A stretch of 64,000 nucleotides of DNA, taken from contig NZ_CP009520.1 in assembly GCF_000969905.1 (NCBI RefSeq), positions 4,092,001 through 4,156,000 of the forward strand, read 5' to 3'. Position 1 is the stretch's first letter; the number at the start of each line of letters is the position of its first letter. Source of the stretch: Methanosarcina vacuolata Z-761. GTDB lineage: Archaea > Halobacteriota > Methanosarcinia > Methanosarcinales > Methanosarcinaceae. Shown here piece after piece: positions 41,748-50,548 of the stretch. The position numbers and the translations under genes were made by a program. The notes under the pieces were generated by a model. It was given only the letters and a program-made list of their open reading frames with translations. It made no database searches and was not told the origin of the DNA.

Positions 41748-41842
41748 TGAAGGATTTCAAAAGCCCCAGAGGTAAAGAAGTAGCCTGATGCACAGGTATT
41801 TCGATTCAATAGATTAAACCTCAGGGCCTGACAAATCCTTCA
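41748..41842. mobile_element. Short inverted-repeat element after paralogue B
   Basis: TGAAGGATTT (41748-41757) and AAATCCTTCA (41833-41842), exact inverted repeats around 75 bp without coding capacity. It may be a terminator-type structure or a small element. Confidence 0.35.
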
Positions 41843-41985
41843 TATTTCCCCTTTTAAGGAAATATTAATTTGGCTTATTAATTTAAGTTAAGTTTACGAC
41901 TCTCCTAATCCAGTTTAAATTCTGCGTCTTCAGGACATATGCCATCATATTCTTGCGCCTATGACCTAATTCTCCGAATCTGGAT

Positions 41986-42636
41986 TCAAACAAACCATTG
42001 AAAATGGTTCTGATAGATCATATAAAGCCCGAAGAGTACCAGTACTGTTCCAGCTCCCTTTTTGAAGACCGCATCCCACTTAGAAATAAGCCGGATTTTT
42101 GAAGAGGAAAAGTGGGCTGAGTACGCGAGCAAGAGCATTGGTATAGCAAATCCAAGAGAATAAACTGAAAGGGTAAGGGCTCCTGTAATAGTATTTCCGT
42201 TTAAAGCTACCATGGTCAGGATCGAGCCTAGAATTGGTCCGACGCAAGGGATCCAGAGAACACCGAGGGAAAGGCCAAGCAAGAAGCCAGAAACAGGTCC
42301 TTCATCACCCATTTTCCCCAGAAGGGGAAACTTTGAAAATGCATTGAATAGGCTTATGTCAAAGAGTAGTGCAAAGCCCAATAAGAGAATAAGGACCTCT
42401 GCGAGAATTTTCAGTTGATCGGTATACGCGCTGAATACTGCCCCAAAGGCAGATGTTGCCACTCCCATTATGGTGAAGGATATTGAGACTCCAAGCACTA
42501 TTGCAAGAGGCCTCAATTTGTTTTTTCCTGCGGATGTTGCCAGGACAGCAGGCAGAAGGGGAAGGATGCAAGGAGACAGGACACTGATAATTCCTGCTCC
42601 AAATGCAGCCACGGGGGAAATAACTTCATAATACAT
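41986..42636 (-). CDS. ccdA: CcdA-type thiol-disulfide transporter
   Basis: Six-helix membrane protein of the CcdA/DsbD-beta family, 216 aa, moving reducing equivalents from cytoplasmic thioredoxin to extracytoplasmic thiol proteins. The conserved Cys pair is present: Cys23 in LSPCILPLLPA and Cys132 in WIPCVGPILGS, each beside Pro. It lies 128 bp downstream of a thioredoxin-like lipoprotein gene on the same strand, its probable redox partner. The protein has no DsbD alpha or gamma domain. Confidence 0.92.
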   Translation of the reverse strand: MYYEVISPVAAFGAGIISVLSPCILPLLPAVLATSAGKNKLRPLAIVLGVSISFTIMGVATSAFGAVFSAYTDQLKILAEVLILLLGFALLFDISLFNAFSKFPLLGKMGDEGPVSGFLLGLSLGVLWIPCVGPILGSILTMVALNGNTITGALTLSVYSLGFAIPMLLLAYSAHFSSSKIRLISKWDAVFKKGAGTVLVLFGLYMIYQNHFQWFV

Positions 42637-42764
42637 GGTTACAATTTCTTTTTTTAGTTTATTTACGATAGTGTTTATCCGGAACTATGGATTTTACCAT
42701 AAGTTTGAACTTCTAACTTAATGAGTTTAGAAATTAGTTCTATATATTAAGTTTATTTTTATTA

Positions 42765-43391
42765 TTATTTGCTTTTCCCCTCTTTGAGAAGAGCAAGGTT
42801 TATACGATTTTCATACACCTCTTTTTCCATTTGCCCTTGAATTCTAGCCTGGAATCTATCCTTAGTGACTGTCCCATTCTCTTGCATATAAACATAGTCC
42901 CCGTCTTCAATACCCACGACCAAAGATGTGTCAGGGACGTATCCGATTTCAAAATAAGAGTTAAGATCAGGGCTCTCGGTTATATCTATAGATGCAATAG
43001 TGGCTTTCCCACTGTATTCTGTTGCCAGTTCCTTCAGCATGGGTTTCATGGCCTGGCATGGTCCGCAGTGTTTAGATCCTATTTTTACAAGAACAGGCCC
43101 CTGCTCAAGGGATGCATTTATCTGTTCAAGGGAGGTCACTTCAAGAACACTAGTTCCTTCCTGGGCTTCCTGAGAAGTTGTGTTCTGTCCAGACTCGTTT
43201 GTTTTGACAACGCCATTTTCTCCCTGGATTTCCTGAGAAGTTGCATTCTGTTCAGATTCGTTTGCTCCGACAATGCTATTATTCTCCTCAATTGCCTGGG
43301 TATCTGTGGAATTTTCCTTGCTGTCATCAGTACAACCCGCAGTAAAGATTACAGCTGCAAGCATGATCAATAAGACAAATAATTTCTTCAT
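42765..43391 (-). CDS. Thioredoxin-like lipoprotein
   Basis: 208 aa. A lipobox TAGC with Cys20 anchors it outside the membrane. A repetitive linker (~35-82) has two similar segments, GANESEQNATSQEIQ and KTNESGQNTTSQEAQ, with N-glycosylation-type sites. The thioredoxin domain (~85-208) has the active site KHCGPCQ (Cys109, Cys112) and cis-Pro region YVPDTSLVV. It would act as an extracytoplasmic disulfide oxidoreductase reduced through CcdA, encoded downstream. The expanding linker looks like a recent duplication. Confidence 0.9.
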   Translation of the reverse strand: MKKLFVLLIMLAAVIFTAGCTDDSKENSTDTQAIEENNSIVGANESEQNATSQEIQGENGVVKTNESGQNTTSQEAQEGTSVLEVTSLEQINASLEQGPVLVKIGSKHCGPCQAMKPMLKELATEYSGKATIASIDITESPDLNSYFEIGYVPDTSLVVGIEDGDYVYMQENGTVTKDRFQARIQGQMEKEVYENRINLALLKEGKSK

Positions 43392-43924
43392 GTTCTCAAC
43401 GTTAATTTTTTATTTTATATTATTTTACATATTATTTAGCAATTATGTTGTATGGTAATAATTTCCTCTTTTCAAAAATAACCTTCATTTTAATATAGCC
43501 TACATTTTCTACTGGTTGTGAAATTCGAATTATGAAGTAGAATTATCAATAAACCTCAAATAATTAACTCTAAGGGAAGAAGATATATACCTAGTTTAAG
43601 AGACTTTTGGTCTGTTGAAAATATATAAATCCCCTTATTAGACGACTTTAAAAATAAATATAGCGAGTGGGGTGTAGAGTGAGTAGGATATAGAGTGAGT
43701 AAGATAAGAAGTACAGGAAAAAGAAGAGATCTTAAAAAACTAATTAGAATTGCCGGGCCAGCCGATTGAAGAAAAGTTAGCCGATTGAAAAGAAGAGGGG
43801 TCCTCAAAAGAACGCCAGGTTGCTGTTTAGCTTATTAAAGAGAGGTTAGCCGATTGAGAAGCTAACCAATCGAGAAAAGTTGTATAATCACGTAAACGTG
43901 TAACCTTTCCTCTTTTATTTCGCT
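43392..43924. other. Intergenic region with short degenerate repeats
   Basis: No gene is seen. Repeated motifs include GAGTGGGGTGTAGAGTGAGTAGGATATAGAGTGAG around 43670-43705 and GTTAGCCGATTGA-type units at 43759-43790 and 43846-43875, the latter as inverted pairs (GGTTAGCCGATTGAG and CTAACCAATCGAG). It also holds the promoter of the thioredoxin-CcdA pair. Confidence 0.4.
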
Positions 43925-44767
43925 TTACTCCTCTCCCAGAGTTTTTTCTACTGCGGTTATAACAGCCTCGAAGTTCTTCTGCCATTCCGTACTGTGGTCA
44001 AGCAGGCCCTGGATAACAGTGCCTTTATCTTCCATTTCTGCGACCTTTGGCTCAATAGGGAGTCTGGCAAGAATCGGAATATTGAAGTCTTTTGAGGCTT
44101 TTTCCACACCACCAGTTCCGAATACTTCTATTGGCTTGCCACAGTGGGGGCAAATAAGCCCATGCATATTGTCAACAAGCCCTATGATAGGCACGTCAAG
44201 TTTTTCAGAGAATTTTATTGACTTTCGAACGCTGATAAGGGCTACATCCTGGGGAGTTGTAACAAGCACCGAGCCGTCGCAATTGGGAATGAGCTGAGCC
44301 ACACTCAGGGGTTCGTCTCCTGTGCCGGGTGGCAAGTCTATAATCAGGAAATCGAGTATTCCCCAGCTAACGTCTTCCAGAAACTGTTTGATTGCCCCCA
44401 TTTTGGCAGGCCCTCTCCAGATTACAGGAGAATCTTTGTCTCCGAGCAGAAAACCGACAGACATCATAGAAAGATTTGGAAGTACCGAGACTGGAAGAAT
44501 GCCTTCTTCATTAACCTCGAGCCTTTGAGACTCTAACCCGAAAATAGTAGGAATGGTCGGTCCGTGAATATCGCAGTCCAGAAGCCCAACTTTATATCCT
44601 CGCAGGGCCAGCCCAGCGGCCAGATTTGCTGCAACTGTACTTTTCCCTACTCCTCCTTTTCCGCTCATTACCATGATCTTGCGTTTGATACGCCTGAGAT
44701 TGACTACTATTTTTGGCTCTTCTGGCTTTTTCGATAAGCTCTCAAGTGGTTGAACCTTATCTGTCAT
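43925..44767 (-). CDS. Mrp/NBP35-family Fe-S carrier ATPase (ApbC-like)
   Basis: ParA-type ATPase that assembles or transfers Fe-S clusters. 280 aa: deviant Walker A SGKGGVGKST at 35-44, DCDIHGPTIP, GFLLGDKDSPVIWRGPAKMGAIKQFL (dimer contact region), DLPPGTGDEPLS, and a cluster-binding CPHCG (C-x2-C) near residue 214. The N-terminal MIP18/DUF59 domain of some Mrp proteins is absent. The next gene on the same strand (upstream) is a DUF134 HTH protein. Confidence 0.92.
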   Translation of the reverse strand: MTDKVQPLESLSKKPEEPKIVVNLRRIKRKIMVMSGKGGVGKSTVAANLAAGLALRGYKVGLLDCDIHGPTIPTIFGLESQRLEVNEEGILPVSVLPNLSMMSVGFLLGDKDSPVIWRGPAKMGAIKQFLEDVSWGILDFLIIDLPPGTGDEPLSVAQLIPNCDGSVLVTTPQDVALISVRKSIKFSEKLDVPIIGLVDNMHGLICPHCGKPIEVFGTGGVEKASKDFNIPILARLPIEPKVAEMEDKGTVIQGLLDHSTEWQKNFEAVITAVEKTLGEE

Positions 44768-44820
44768 TTTTATCGCCTGTGTAAAATTTCCGTATTTTTC
44801 CCGGTTTTCAGATTTCTCTT

Positions 44821-45159
44821 TTACGAGTTAGCATCTTCACTAATGTCAGCGTTCTCAGCGCTGATATAGTTACCGCCCTTTATCTCTATTGCTTTTCCTG
44901 TGCTAAGGGCGAGAGCGATTTTCATTCTAGCAGCTTTTAGATCTTCCCAGAAAGCTCTCCTTGAGATTCCTACTCTGATAGCCGCATCTTCCTGCTTCAG
45001 ACCTTCGACGTCTACAAGTCTCAATGCCTCAAGCTCTTCTACTGTGATGGATACAACCTCAAGATCCGCAAGCGGGACTCCTCTAGGCTTGAAATATGTG
45101 ATGTCGGGCGTTTGCTCAACACGCCTCGGACACTTTGGTCTTCCTCTGCATTTTTTCAT
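44821..45159 (-). CDS. DUF134 family HTH protein
   Basis: A 112-aa archaeal/bacterial DUF134 (UPF0251) protein: [25 protein letters not shown] at the N-terminus, then an HTH reading L(V)[29 protein letters not shown]. Cys4 and Cys10 could bind metal. Its place just upstream of Mrp, on the same strand with a 53-bp gap, hints at a link with Fe-S homeostasis (inference). Confidence 0.88.
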   Translation of the reverse strand: MKKCRGRPKCPRRVEQTPDITYFKPRGVPLADLEVVSITVEELEALRLVDVEGLKQEDAAIRVGISRRAFWEDLKAARMKIALALSTGKAIEIKGGNYISAENADISEDANS

Positions 45160-45641
45160 AGGTTACTTATGCACATTGCGGAATAAATATATAATAATTT
45201 CTCTTGCCTAACAGAAAGATATATATATTTATGAACAAATGAGTGAAAGTGAGGTTGCCTGCCACAAAGTTAGAGGAAGTTTTTATAAAAGTATGAGTAC
45301 CTGAAAAGGAAACGGTAAAGCGCTTCACGCATTTAAGTCCTGGGGAGTCAGGGTTTTGTAGACGCAAAGGCACAGTAAGGTAAACTTATCGCCCTTTGGC
45401 GATGACTTCCTCAAAGAGGCAACAACAGAAAATGTCTGTGAAGATTAAATGAGAGTCAGAACTTCATCATTAAACAGAGTGTCTTATTTTATAATTTTAC
45501 TATAATTTTTCCTTAATTTCCTCTTTTCACCTGGAACTCTATCTTGTATTTCGATATCCCTCGTAGAAATATTTATACCTTCACAGCTTATCTGTGACTA
45601 TAATTCCCTATCCATGTTAAAAATTCCCGGGAGAAAAAAAT
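45160..45641. other. Intergenic region with a structured RNA candidate
   Basis: 480 bp between the divergent DUF134 and DUF1847 genes. The middle part (45310-45475) is more GC-rich than the flanks and full of hairpins, described separately. The last ~100 bp are AT-rich, with ATTTATACC as a possible box A. Confidence 0.4.
45310..45475. ncRNA. Candidate structured non-coding RNA
   Basis: Serial hairpins: CCTG/CAGG around 45341-45355, ATCGCC-CTTT-GGCGAT at 45388-45403, and CCTC-AAA-GAGG at 45409-45419. No reading frame fits. It is not tRNA, 5S, SRP or RNase P RNA as far as I can tell. The strand is unclear. Confidence 0.3.
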
Positions 45642-46175
45642 GTGCAGTGCGCGTTATGCCGGATTAAGGAATGCGTAAAAGGCAAAAATTGTTCAGTCAT
45701 TAAATCTGGGCTTGAGTATACAGGCAACGATCTTAAAGCAATTCAGATTTCTGCCTGGCTCGAATCCGATGGCATGAAAAGGACAAAACTTGAAGAGATC
45801 GCTATTTATGCAAAAAGTCTTGGGTACACAAAAATAGGAATTGCTTTCTGTGTTGAATATGAGCGAGAAGCCAGACTGGTGTATGACATTCTTTCAAGAT
45901 ATTTTGAAGTGTTTTCAGTTTGCTGTAAAGTATGTAGCTTCGAAAAAGCCAGCCTGGAAATTAAAAAATTCAAGGATATTGAGTATGAAGCAGTCTGTAA
46001 TCCTATAGGTCAGGCAATGCTCCTGAACGATGACCTTACGAATCTCAATATCATGCTGGGGCTTAAAACAGGCTATGATATCCTCTTTGCAAAATACTCT
46101 GAGGCTCCTGCGATAACGCTTCCTGTTGAGGAATTACCTCAGTTGGCGGATTCAGAAATTGATATTATAGAATGA
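45642..46175 (+). CDS. DUF1847 metal-binding protein
   Basis: A 177-aa cysteine-rich protein: CALCRIKECVKGKNC at the N-terminus (C-x2-C-x4-C-x5-C), GYTKIGIAFCVEYEREARLV, and a VCCKVCSFEKAS group. These match DUF1847, often found near Fe-S or molybdenum functions. GTG at 45642 (GGGAG upstream) is the start. The following gene (DUF1284) is on the same strand 63 bp later; both are Cys-rich. The function is unknown. Confidence 0.82.
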   Translation: MQCALCRIKECVKGKNCSVIKSGLEYTGNDLKAIQISAWLESDGMKRTKLEEIAIYAKSLGYTKIGIAFCVEYEREARLVYDILSRYFEVFSVCCKVCSFEKASLEIKKFKDIEYEAVCNPIGQAMLLNDDLTNLNIMLGLKTGYDILFAKYSEAPAITLPVEELPQLADSEIDIIE

Positions 46176-46238
46176 ATTTTCAAAGTTAATTTTTAGAAGT
46201 AGTTCTTGGTTTTGTGAGTTAATGCCCTGGAGAAAAAT

Positions 46239-46688
46239 ATGCTCAAAAAATCGAAAACATCTGGACAGGGTTTTAAAACCGGGTCTAAATGCCTGAAGAT
46301 CAGAGCTCATCACCTTTGCTGCATCCAGGGTTTTCAGGGCTATGGGTACAGCCCAATTTTTGTGGCAAATTTAAAGGCCGTAATTTCAGATATTAAGGCT
46401 TTTCCTTCAAGACCTCTGGAACTGGTATCTGAATGTGATGTAATCTGTGCGTCCTGTCCAGGCAAAAAGGAATGCACTGCGCAAGAATCAACTATCTCTG
46501 GCAGGATAAAGAGTATGGATCTTGCTGTTATGGAGAAATTAAAGATAAAAGAAGGAACAATTATGGAGGCAGATAAAGCCTTCAGTTTAATCAATTCACA
46601 GTTGACTAATGCATCAGAAATTAATGAAGTCTGTGGCCCCTGCAAATGGAGACAGAAATGTCTCTGGTACATGCAGGAAGAAAGGTGA
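46239..46688 (+). CDS. DUF1284 Cys-rich protein
   Basis: A 149-aa protein with CLKIRAHHLCCIQGFQGYGYS at residues ~18-38, CDVICASCPGKKEC and a final CGPCKWRQKCLWY. This is the DUF1284 family (predicted to bind iron or another metal). A Lys-rich N-terminal lead of ~18 residues precedes the domain. It probably forms an operon with the DUF1847 gene. A T-free patch with the GAGTCTCGCTCCTTCGCTCG motif lies ~90 bp downstream. Confidence 0.8.
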   Translation: MLKKSKTSGQGFKTGSKCLKIRAHHLCCIQGFQGYGYSPIFVANLKAVISDIKAFPSRPLELVSECDVICASCPGKKECTAQESTISGRIKSMDLAVMEKLKIKEGTIMEADKAFSLINSQLTNASEINEVCGPCKWRQKCLWYMQEER

Positions 46689-46978
46689 ACTGCCACCAGG
46701 CTAAAGACTTAGCGGCTTCCTTAATTCAGAGATGATCACCGGCATCTCCAAAGGCTTTAATCCGGCTGGTCCGTCCGTACTGAGTCTCGCTCCTTCGCTC
46801 GTTTCAGCTTTACGTAGTTACAAGCTAGAATAGAAGGTTTTTCTATGAACCGCGGCCTAAAAAATGAAAATGTTCTGTTTTATAATTATATTTTATATTT
46901 CTGTTTTATATTCCTATTTTATATTTTATTCTTTTAATGTTTAATTGAAACTTGTTTCTTGAATATTTTTCCGGACTG
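46689..46978. other. Convergent intergenic region with a GC-rich motif
   Basis: No gene is seen. The patch 46760-46815 contains GAGTCTCGCTCCTTCGCTCG, related to the GAGCGAACGAAGTGAGCG patch near 17.58 kb. The rest is T-rich (TTTTATATTTCTG repeated) and could stop both converging transcripts. Confidence 0.35.
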
Positions 46979-47881
46979 TTATTTTAAACCTGCACTGATC
47001 TCATAGATTTTTGCAAGAAACTCGACATTCTGAACCGCATTCTGTTCTATTCCCAAATCAGATGGAGAAAAACCAAGAGCAATACCCAGTAGCTGAGAGT
47101 AGTGAAGGACAGGGATCGAGTAATCCGTTCCGAATTTTTCATTGACTGCGAGCTGTCCCCTATCAAATTGCAGGTGGCAAAAAGGACATGCATTAACGAT
47201 ACAGTCAACTCCTGCTTGCCGAATACAGGCGAGCTTGTGCTCAAGCATCTCAAGGGATTCGGTATTATGTCCTGAGCGGACTCCCCCTCCGGCTCCGCAG
47301 CACATCATCTTGTCGGTATAGTCTACACTTTTTGCACCCGTGGCTTCAACGAGTTCGTCAAAGAAAACCGGAGCCTCCGTTTCTCCGAGATTTCTATCCC
47401 TTGAAGGCTTGATAAGGTGGCATCCGTAGTGTAGTGCCACTTTAATGTCAAGCTGGGTTGTGACATACTCCTTGAGTTTCTCAGGCCCAAATTCCTTATA
47501 TAGATATTCGATTATATGCCTGACCTCGGCAGTGCCTCTGAATTCCATACCGATTTCTTTAAGGCAATTATTCGTGCACGCCTTTAATTCCGGATCTTTT
47601 TTCAGTTCTAGATTAGCATCTGCCAGGGAGCCGTAGCAACCATTGCAGACCGTAAGTACATCTCGACCCATCTTTTCAGAAAGAACTATATTCCGGCTGG
47701 CAAGGGCAAGCCAGGTTGCTTTATCAAAGGACTTGAAGACTCCTGGAGCAGGACAGCAGGAGGCTCCTGGCAGATCGGATACGTCTATATCAAGCTTTTG
47801 CAGGCAGAGCTTAGTTGCTTTTTCAATCCCGGGATAACGGTTGGGTACGATGCATCCAAGAAATAGCGATAGTTTTTCCAT
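46979..47881 (-). CDS. hdrB: Heterodisulfide reductase subunit B, HdrB (HdrB2 type likely)
   Basis: Catalytic subunit of soluble heterodisulfide reductase, reducing CoM-S-S-CoB with non-cubane Fe-S clusters. 300 aa with two CCG domains: C10-x31-C42C43-x35-C79-x2-C82, and a second set in HYGCHLI, MMCCGAGGG and ACPFCH. It starts with GGAGG eight bases upstream and lies 11 bp after hdrC. No hdrA is adjacent. Methanosarcina encodes HdrDE for respiration and separate soluble HdrABC enzymes; an hdrC-hdrB pair apart from its hdrA suits the HdrA2B2C2 type, but I cannot prove that here. Confidence 0.92.
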   Translation of the reverse strand: MEKLSLFLGCIVPNRYPGIEKATKLCLQKLDIDVSDLPGASCCPAPGVFKSFDKATWLALASRNIVLSEKMGRDVLTVCNGCYGSLADANLELKKDPELKACTNNCLKEIGMEFRGTAEVRHIIEYLYKEFGPEKLKEYVTTQLDIKVALHYGCHLIKPSRDRNLGETEAPVFFDELVEATGAKSVDYTDKMMCCGAGGGVRSGHNTESLEMLEHKLACIRQAGVDCIVNACPFCHLQFDRGQLAVNEKFGTDYSIPVLHYSQLLGIALGFSPSDLGIEQNAVQNVEFLAKIYEISAGLK

Positions 47882-47892
47882 ATTCTGCCTCC

Positions 47893-48378
47893 TTATTTTT
47901 CAGCCGTTAGCTCGTCAAATTTGCATGCTTTGAGAAGATTCCTTACCTCTTGAAGGGCTTCAGGATACTTCTGGACGGTCTCAGGTATTGGATCAAGACC
48001 CAGTTCTTCCCTCTTTTGCTTTGTTTCTTCATCCAGAGGGACTGAATGCCCGAATTCCATGACCATTTCCGAGACCTTCCTGTGCTCTGGAAGCATGAAA
48101 CCTTCCTTTACTGCAAGTCTCCGGAGCTCAAGGAGAGCATCAGTAATTGGTATCTCGCGCGGGCAGCGCTCCTGGCAGGTATAACAGGTAGTACAGAGCC
48201 AGAGGGCGTCATCGGAGAGGACTGATATTCTATTCTTGCGTGCGTCCCGAAGAATTCTTCGTGTATTAAGCCCGGTATGCCGTCCAGAAGGACAACTCCC
48301 TGTGCATATGCCACACTGCATGCAGGAAAGTAAGTCAAGACCTGCATCCTTTAACACTTTTGGCAATTCTTCACTCAT
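47893..48378 (-). CDS. hdrC: Heterodisulfide reductase subunit C, HdrC
   Basis: Iron-sulfur subunit passing electrons from HdrA to HdrB. 161 aa with two complete 4Fe-4S motifs: C19-x2-C22-x2-C25-x3-C29 and C62-x2-C65-x2-C68-x3-C72, each followed by Pro. The C-terminal ~85 residues (LRRLAVKEGFMLPEHRKVSEMV) form the helical HdrC tail. It is the first gene of the hdrCB pair. A long leader region with 27-bp repeats precedes it. Confidence 0.93.
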   Translation of the reverse strand: MSEELPKVLKDAGLDLLSCMQCGICTGSCPSGRHTGLNTRRILRDARKNRISVLSDDALWLCTTCYTCQERCPREIPITDALLELRRLAVKEGFMLPEHRKVSEMVMEFGHSVPLDEETKQKREELGLDPIPETVQKYPEALQEVRNLLKACKFDELTAEK

Positions 48379-49002
48379 ACAGGTTCACTGTCTGATTTAG
48401 TCGGTTCGTCTTTTTAAGAAAAGAAAAGTAAGCAAAATAATTAGATAAAGAGAAAATTCCGCAACTGAAATTGAGTTATAGAGCTTTACGATAAACAGGT
48501 TTTTCCTGACAAGCTCTTTGTAATAAGTCCTTTTCCAGATTTTTCACTGATAAGTCCTTTTCCAGATTTTTCACTGATAAGTCCTTTTCCAGATTCTTCA
48601 CTGATAAGTCCATTTCTTACAGATTTTTCTCATGTTAATTATTAATCTCATAATATTTAACATAAACTAAATTTGTTCGGGTTCAATAACAGGAGTGAAG
48701 AATTTGGCTCAAGGCTGACAATTACGAATTTTCGAATCTCTTTTTATTGATTATCCATTAATGAGTTAGTTTTTGCTGACCATTCATTAATGAGTTGTTT
48801 ACCAATTGTCTGTTACTGATCTTGTTTTAATACCTTCAGGCAGAGGTTCTTGTTTTAGATATTCCTTAAAACCTGTGCCTTTAGATATATTATATTTAGT
48901 ATTATATAAAAATAAGTTTCCGAAAAAATATTCGTTTTTCCAGACTCAAAATATCTCCGTTTCCAGTCTTTTCCTGCAGATCTTTAGTGCTTTTAGGTTT
49001 CA
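48379..49002. other. 624-bp intergenic region upstream of hdrCB
   Basis: AT-rich. It holds a 27-bp tandem repeat (separate entry) and ATGAGTT-containing repeats around 48755-48800 (GATTATCCATTAATGAGTT / GACCATTCATTAATGAGTT). A minus-strand TATA region near 48650-48670 could be the hdrCB promoter. No gene is supported; a plus-strand frame at 48806-49291 overlaps fno and looks like chance. Confidence 0.4.
48524..48618. repeat. 27-bp tandem repeat, about 3.5 units
   Basis: Units begin at 48524, 48551 and 48578 (TAAGTCCTTTTCCAGATTTTTCACTGA, two exact copies and one with one change), followed by a partial unit to ~48618. Confidence 0.9.
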
Positions 49003-49710
49003 TCATGAAAAGTTTATCCCAAGATCTCTAAGTCCGTTGAGTTTTGCAAGATTGATCAGCAGTGGTGTAAGCGATTCCATGATACTTGCCTGTTTGAGAG
49101 GACCTCCATCCAGGGGTTTCATGCATCCCATATGCTCTGTAAGATTAATGACCATCTTCTTTGCTTCGACATCATCGCTACACACCAGTGCATGGTGTAC
49201 AGCTTTGCACTTAACAATATCTCTCAATTTTCCTGCCGGAATGTTGTGGAAAGCTGCAACAACTTTTGTAGAAGCCGGGACATTTTTCTGAATTGCAAGA
49301 GCGGCTGAACCTTCCTCTGGAGGCTTATATACAAAAAGATCTCCTTCCTTTACCATCGGGACTACAGGAGTAATAAGAATCTTGTCTTCAAGCGCCTCAC
49401 GAATCTCATGCAGCAAAGGCAAAACGTGGCCAAACCGAATAGTAAGAATTATTACTTCGGCTGCCTGCGCAGCTTCATGGTTACTGTTTCCTGTAATAGT
49501 TATCTTAGACGTATCAAACCCGCAGTTTTCAAGTTCGGAAATGGCTTCTTTTGCGGCTTCATTGGCAGTTTCCTTGGATCTGGACCCTATAATTACTTCA
49601 TTCTTTACGCCTTCAGCCATAAGGTTTTGAAGGGCCAGTCTGAGCACCATACCTTCTCCTATATTGCCAGTTCCTCCTAATACAGCTATTTTTAACTTTT
49701 CAGAACTCAA
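49003..49710 (-). CDS. fno: F420H2:NADP oxidoreductase (Fno)
   Basis: Transfers hydride between reduced F420 and NADP. 235 aa: the NADP site IAVLGGTGNIGEG (residues 8-20), IIGSRSKETANEAA with the Arg that reads the 2'-phosphate, VILTIRFGHVLPLL, and an AFHNIPAGKLRDI / DDVEAKKMVINLTEHMGCMKPLDGGPL C-terminal part, all of the archaeal Fno type. Start codon is TTG 49710, with GGAGG ten bases upstream. It supplies NADPH for biosynthesis. It stands alone. Confidence 0.93.
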   Translation of the reverse strand: MSSEKLKIAVLGGTGNIGEGMVLRLALQNLMAEGVKNEVIIGSRSKETANEAAKEAISELENCGFDTSKITITGNSNHEAAQAAEVIILTIRFGHVLPLLHEIREALEDKILITPVVPMVKEGDLFVYKPPEEGSAALAIQKNVPASTKVVAAFHNIPAGKLRDIVKCKAVHHALVCSDDVEAKKMVINLTEHMGCMKPLDGGPLKQASIMESLTPLLINLAKLNGLRDLGINFS

Positions 49711-50008
49711 TTTGAAAAAACCTCCAGTTTGCTATATTTTCCATAAAATATATCGGAAAGTAATGTACCTTTTGTCTTTGTTTATGAAATTAAGATCGCT
49801 AATTAAATATATTATGGATAGCGACTCCAAATTTCTATAATTACTTTCATTAATCTGAATATTTATCTAAGACTATAAAACTAAACTCTTTTATTAATTT
49901 CGCTTTTCTCATTTAGTATTTCTTTTAATAATTCAACACCCTAAACACACTCTGGAAAGACATTGCAAAGATTTAGAGATATACATCGCTTATATTTTGC
50001 TTGAATTT
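49711..50008. other. Intergenic region upstream of fno
   Basis: 298 bp, AT-rich with TTATTAATT and TTAAATATATTA boxes; the fno promoter should lie here. Nothing else is seen. Confidence 0.35.
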
Positions 50009-50548
50009 TTATTCAAGCAGTAAAACTCCAACACATATAGTTTTCTCAGGTTTGCAGAACTCAAGTACAAGTCCTGCTTTTTCCATTGCCTTCTGGAGGT
50101 TTATTCCTACAGCTTCAGGTGCAAACCGCCTCAACTCTGGCTTTATACATTCCTTAAGATTACAGATATCACATTCGTTGCAGGAACCGGGCCTCAGAAG
50201 ATGCGCAAAAGTAAAGCCTTCCCTGAAAGCTTCATGTTCAAGCTCTAACATTTTATGGAAGGAGTCCTTACGAATTTCTCCCCAGGCCTCAAGGATATCC
50301 GACACCTGTGAAGTATCGCGTTCATCGATAAGTAGAAGCGCACTATTGTATTCTCCTATGATTTTTCTAAACTCTTCAACCGATATAACATTAGGTGGAC
50401 AGCTCAGTCTCTTTCCATAACCTCTGCAACCGTAAGCGCATTTTAGAGCAATCCTGTTTTCAACCGGAATGTCTTCTGAATCCACAAGGTAAGCCTTGAG
50501 CCCCAACCCTGAAGCCTTTTCAACAAGATCGTCGAATTTTCCTAACAT
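50009..50548 (-). CDS. DUF2284 metal-binding protein
   Basis: A 179-aa predicted metal-binding protein: ALKCAYGCRGYGKRLSCPPNVISVEEF (three Cys) and a CNECDICNLKECIKP cluster (four Cys) are DUF2284 hallmarks, expected to hold Fe-S or another metal. It ends in ETKTICVGVLLLE-like sequence (EKTICVGVLLLE). GGAGGTTGTC precedes the ATG. It stands alone; neighbours offer no clear pathway. Confidence 0.85.
   Translation of the reverse strand: MLGKFDDLVEKASGLGLKAYLVDSEDIPVENRIALKCAYGCRGYGKRLSCPPNVISVEEFRKIIGEYNSALLLIDERDTSQVSDILEAWGEIRKDSFHKMLELEHEAFREGFTFAHLLRPGSCNECDICNLKECIKPELRRFAPEAVGINLQKAMEKAGLVLEFCKPEKTICVGVLLLE

Noticed and set aside
45385-45460. C/D box sRNA in the 45.4-kb structured island
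   Set aside because: GATGA and CTGA-like words occur on both strands, but not in the C-guide-D'-C'-guide-D order.
48806-49291. Plus-strand frame overlapping the fno gene
   Set aside because: The reverse-strand fno has clear NADP and F420 motifs; the plus frame has no SD and a random composition.
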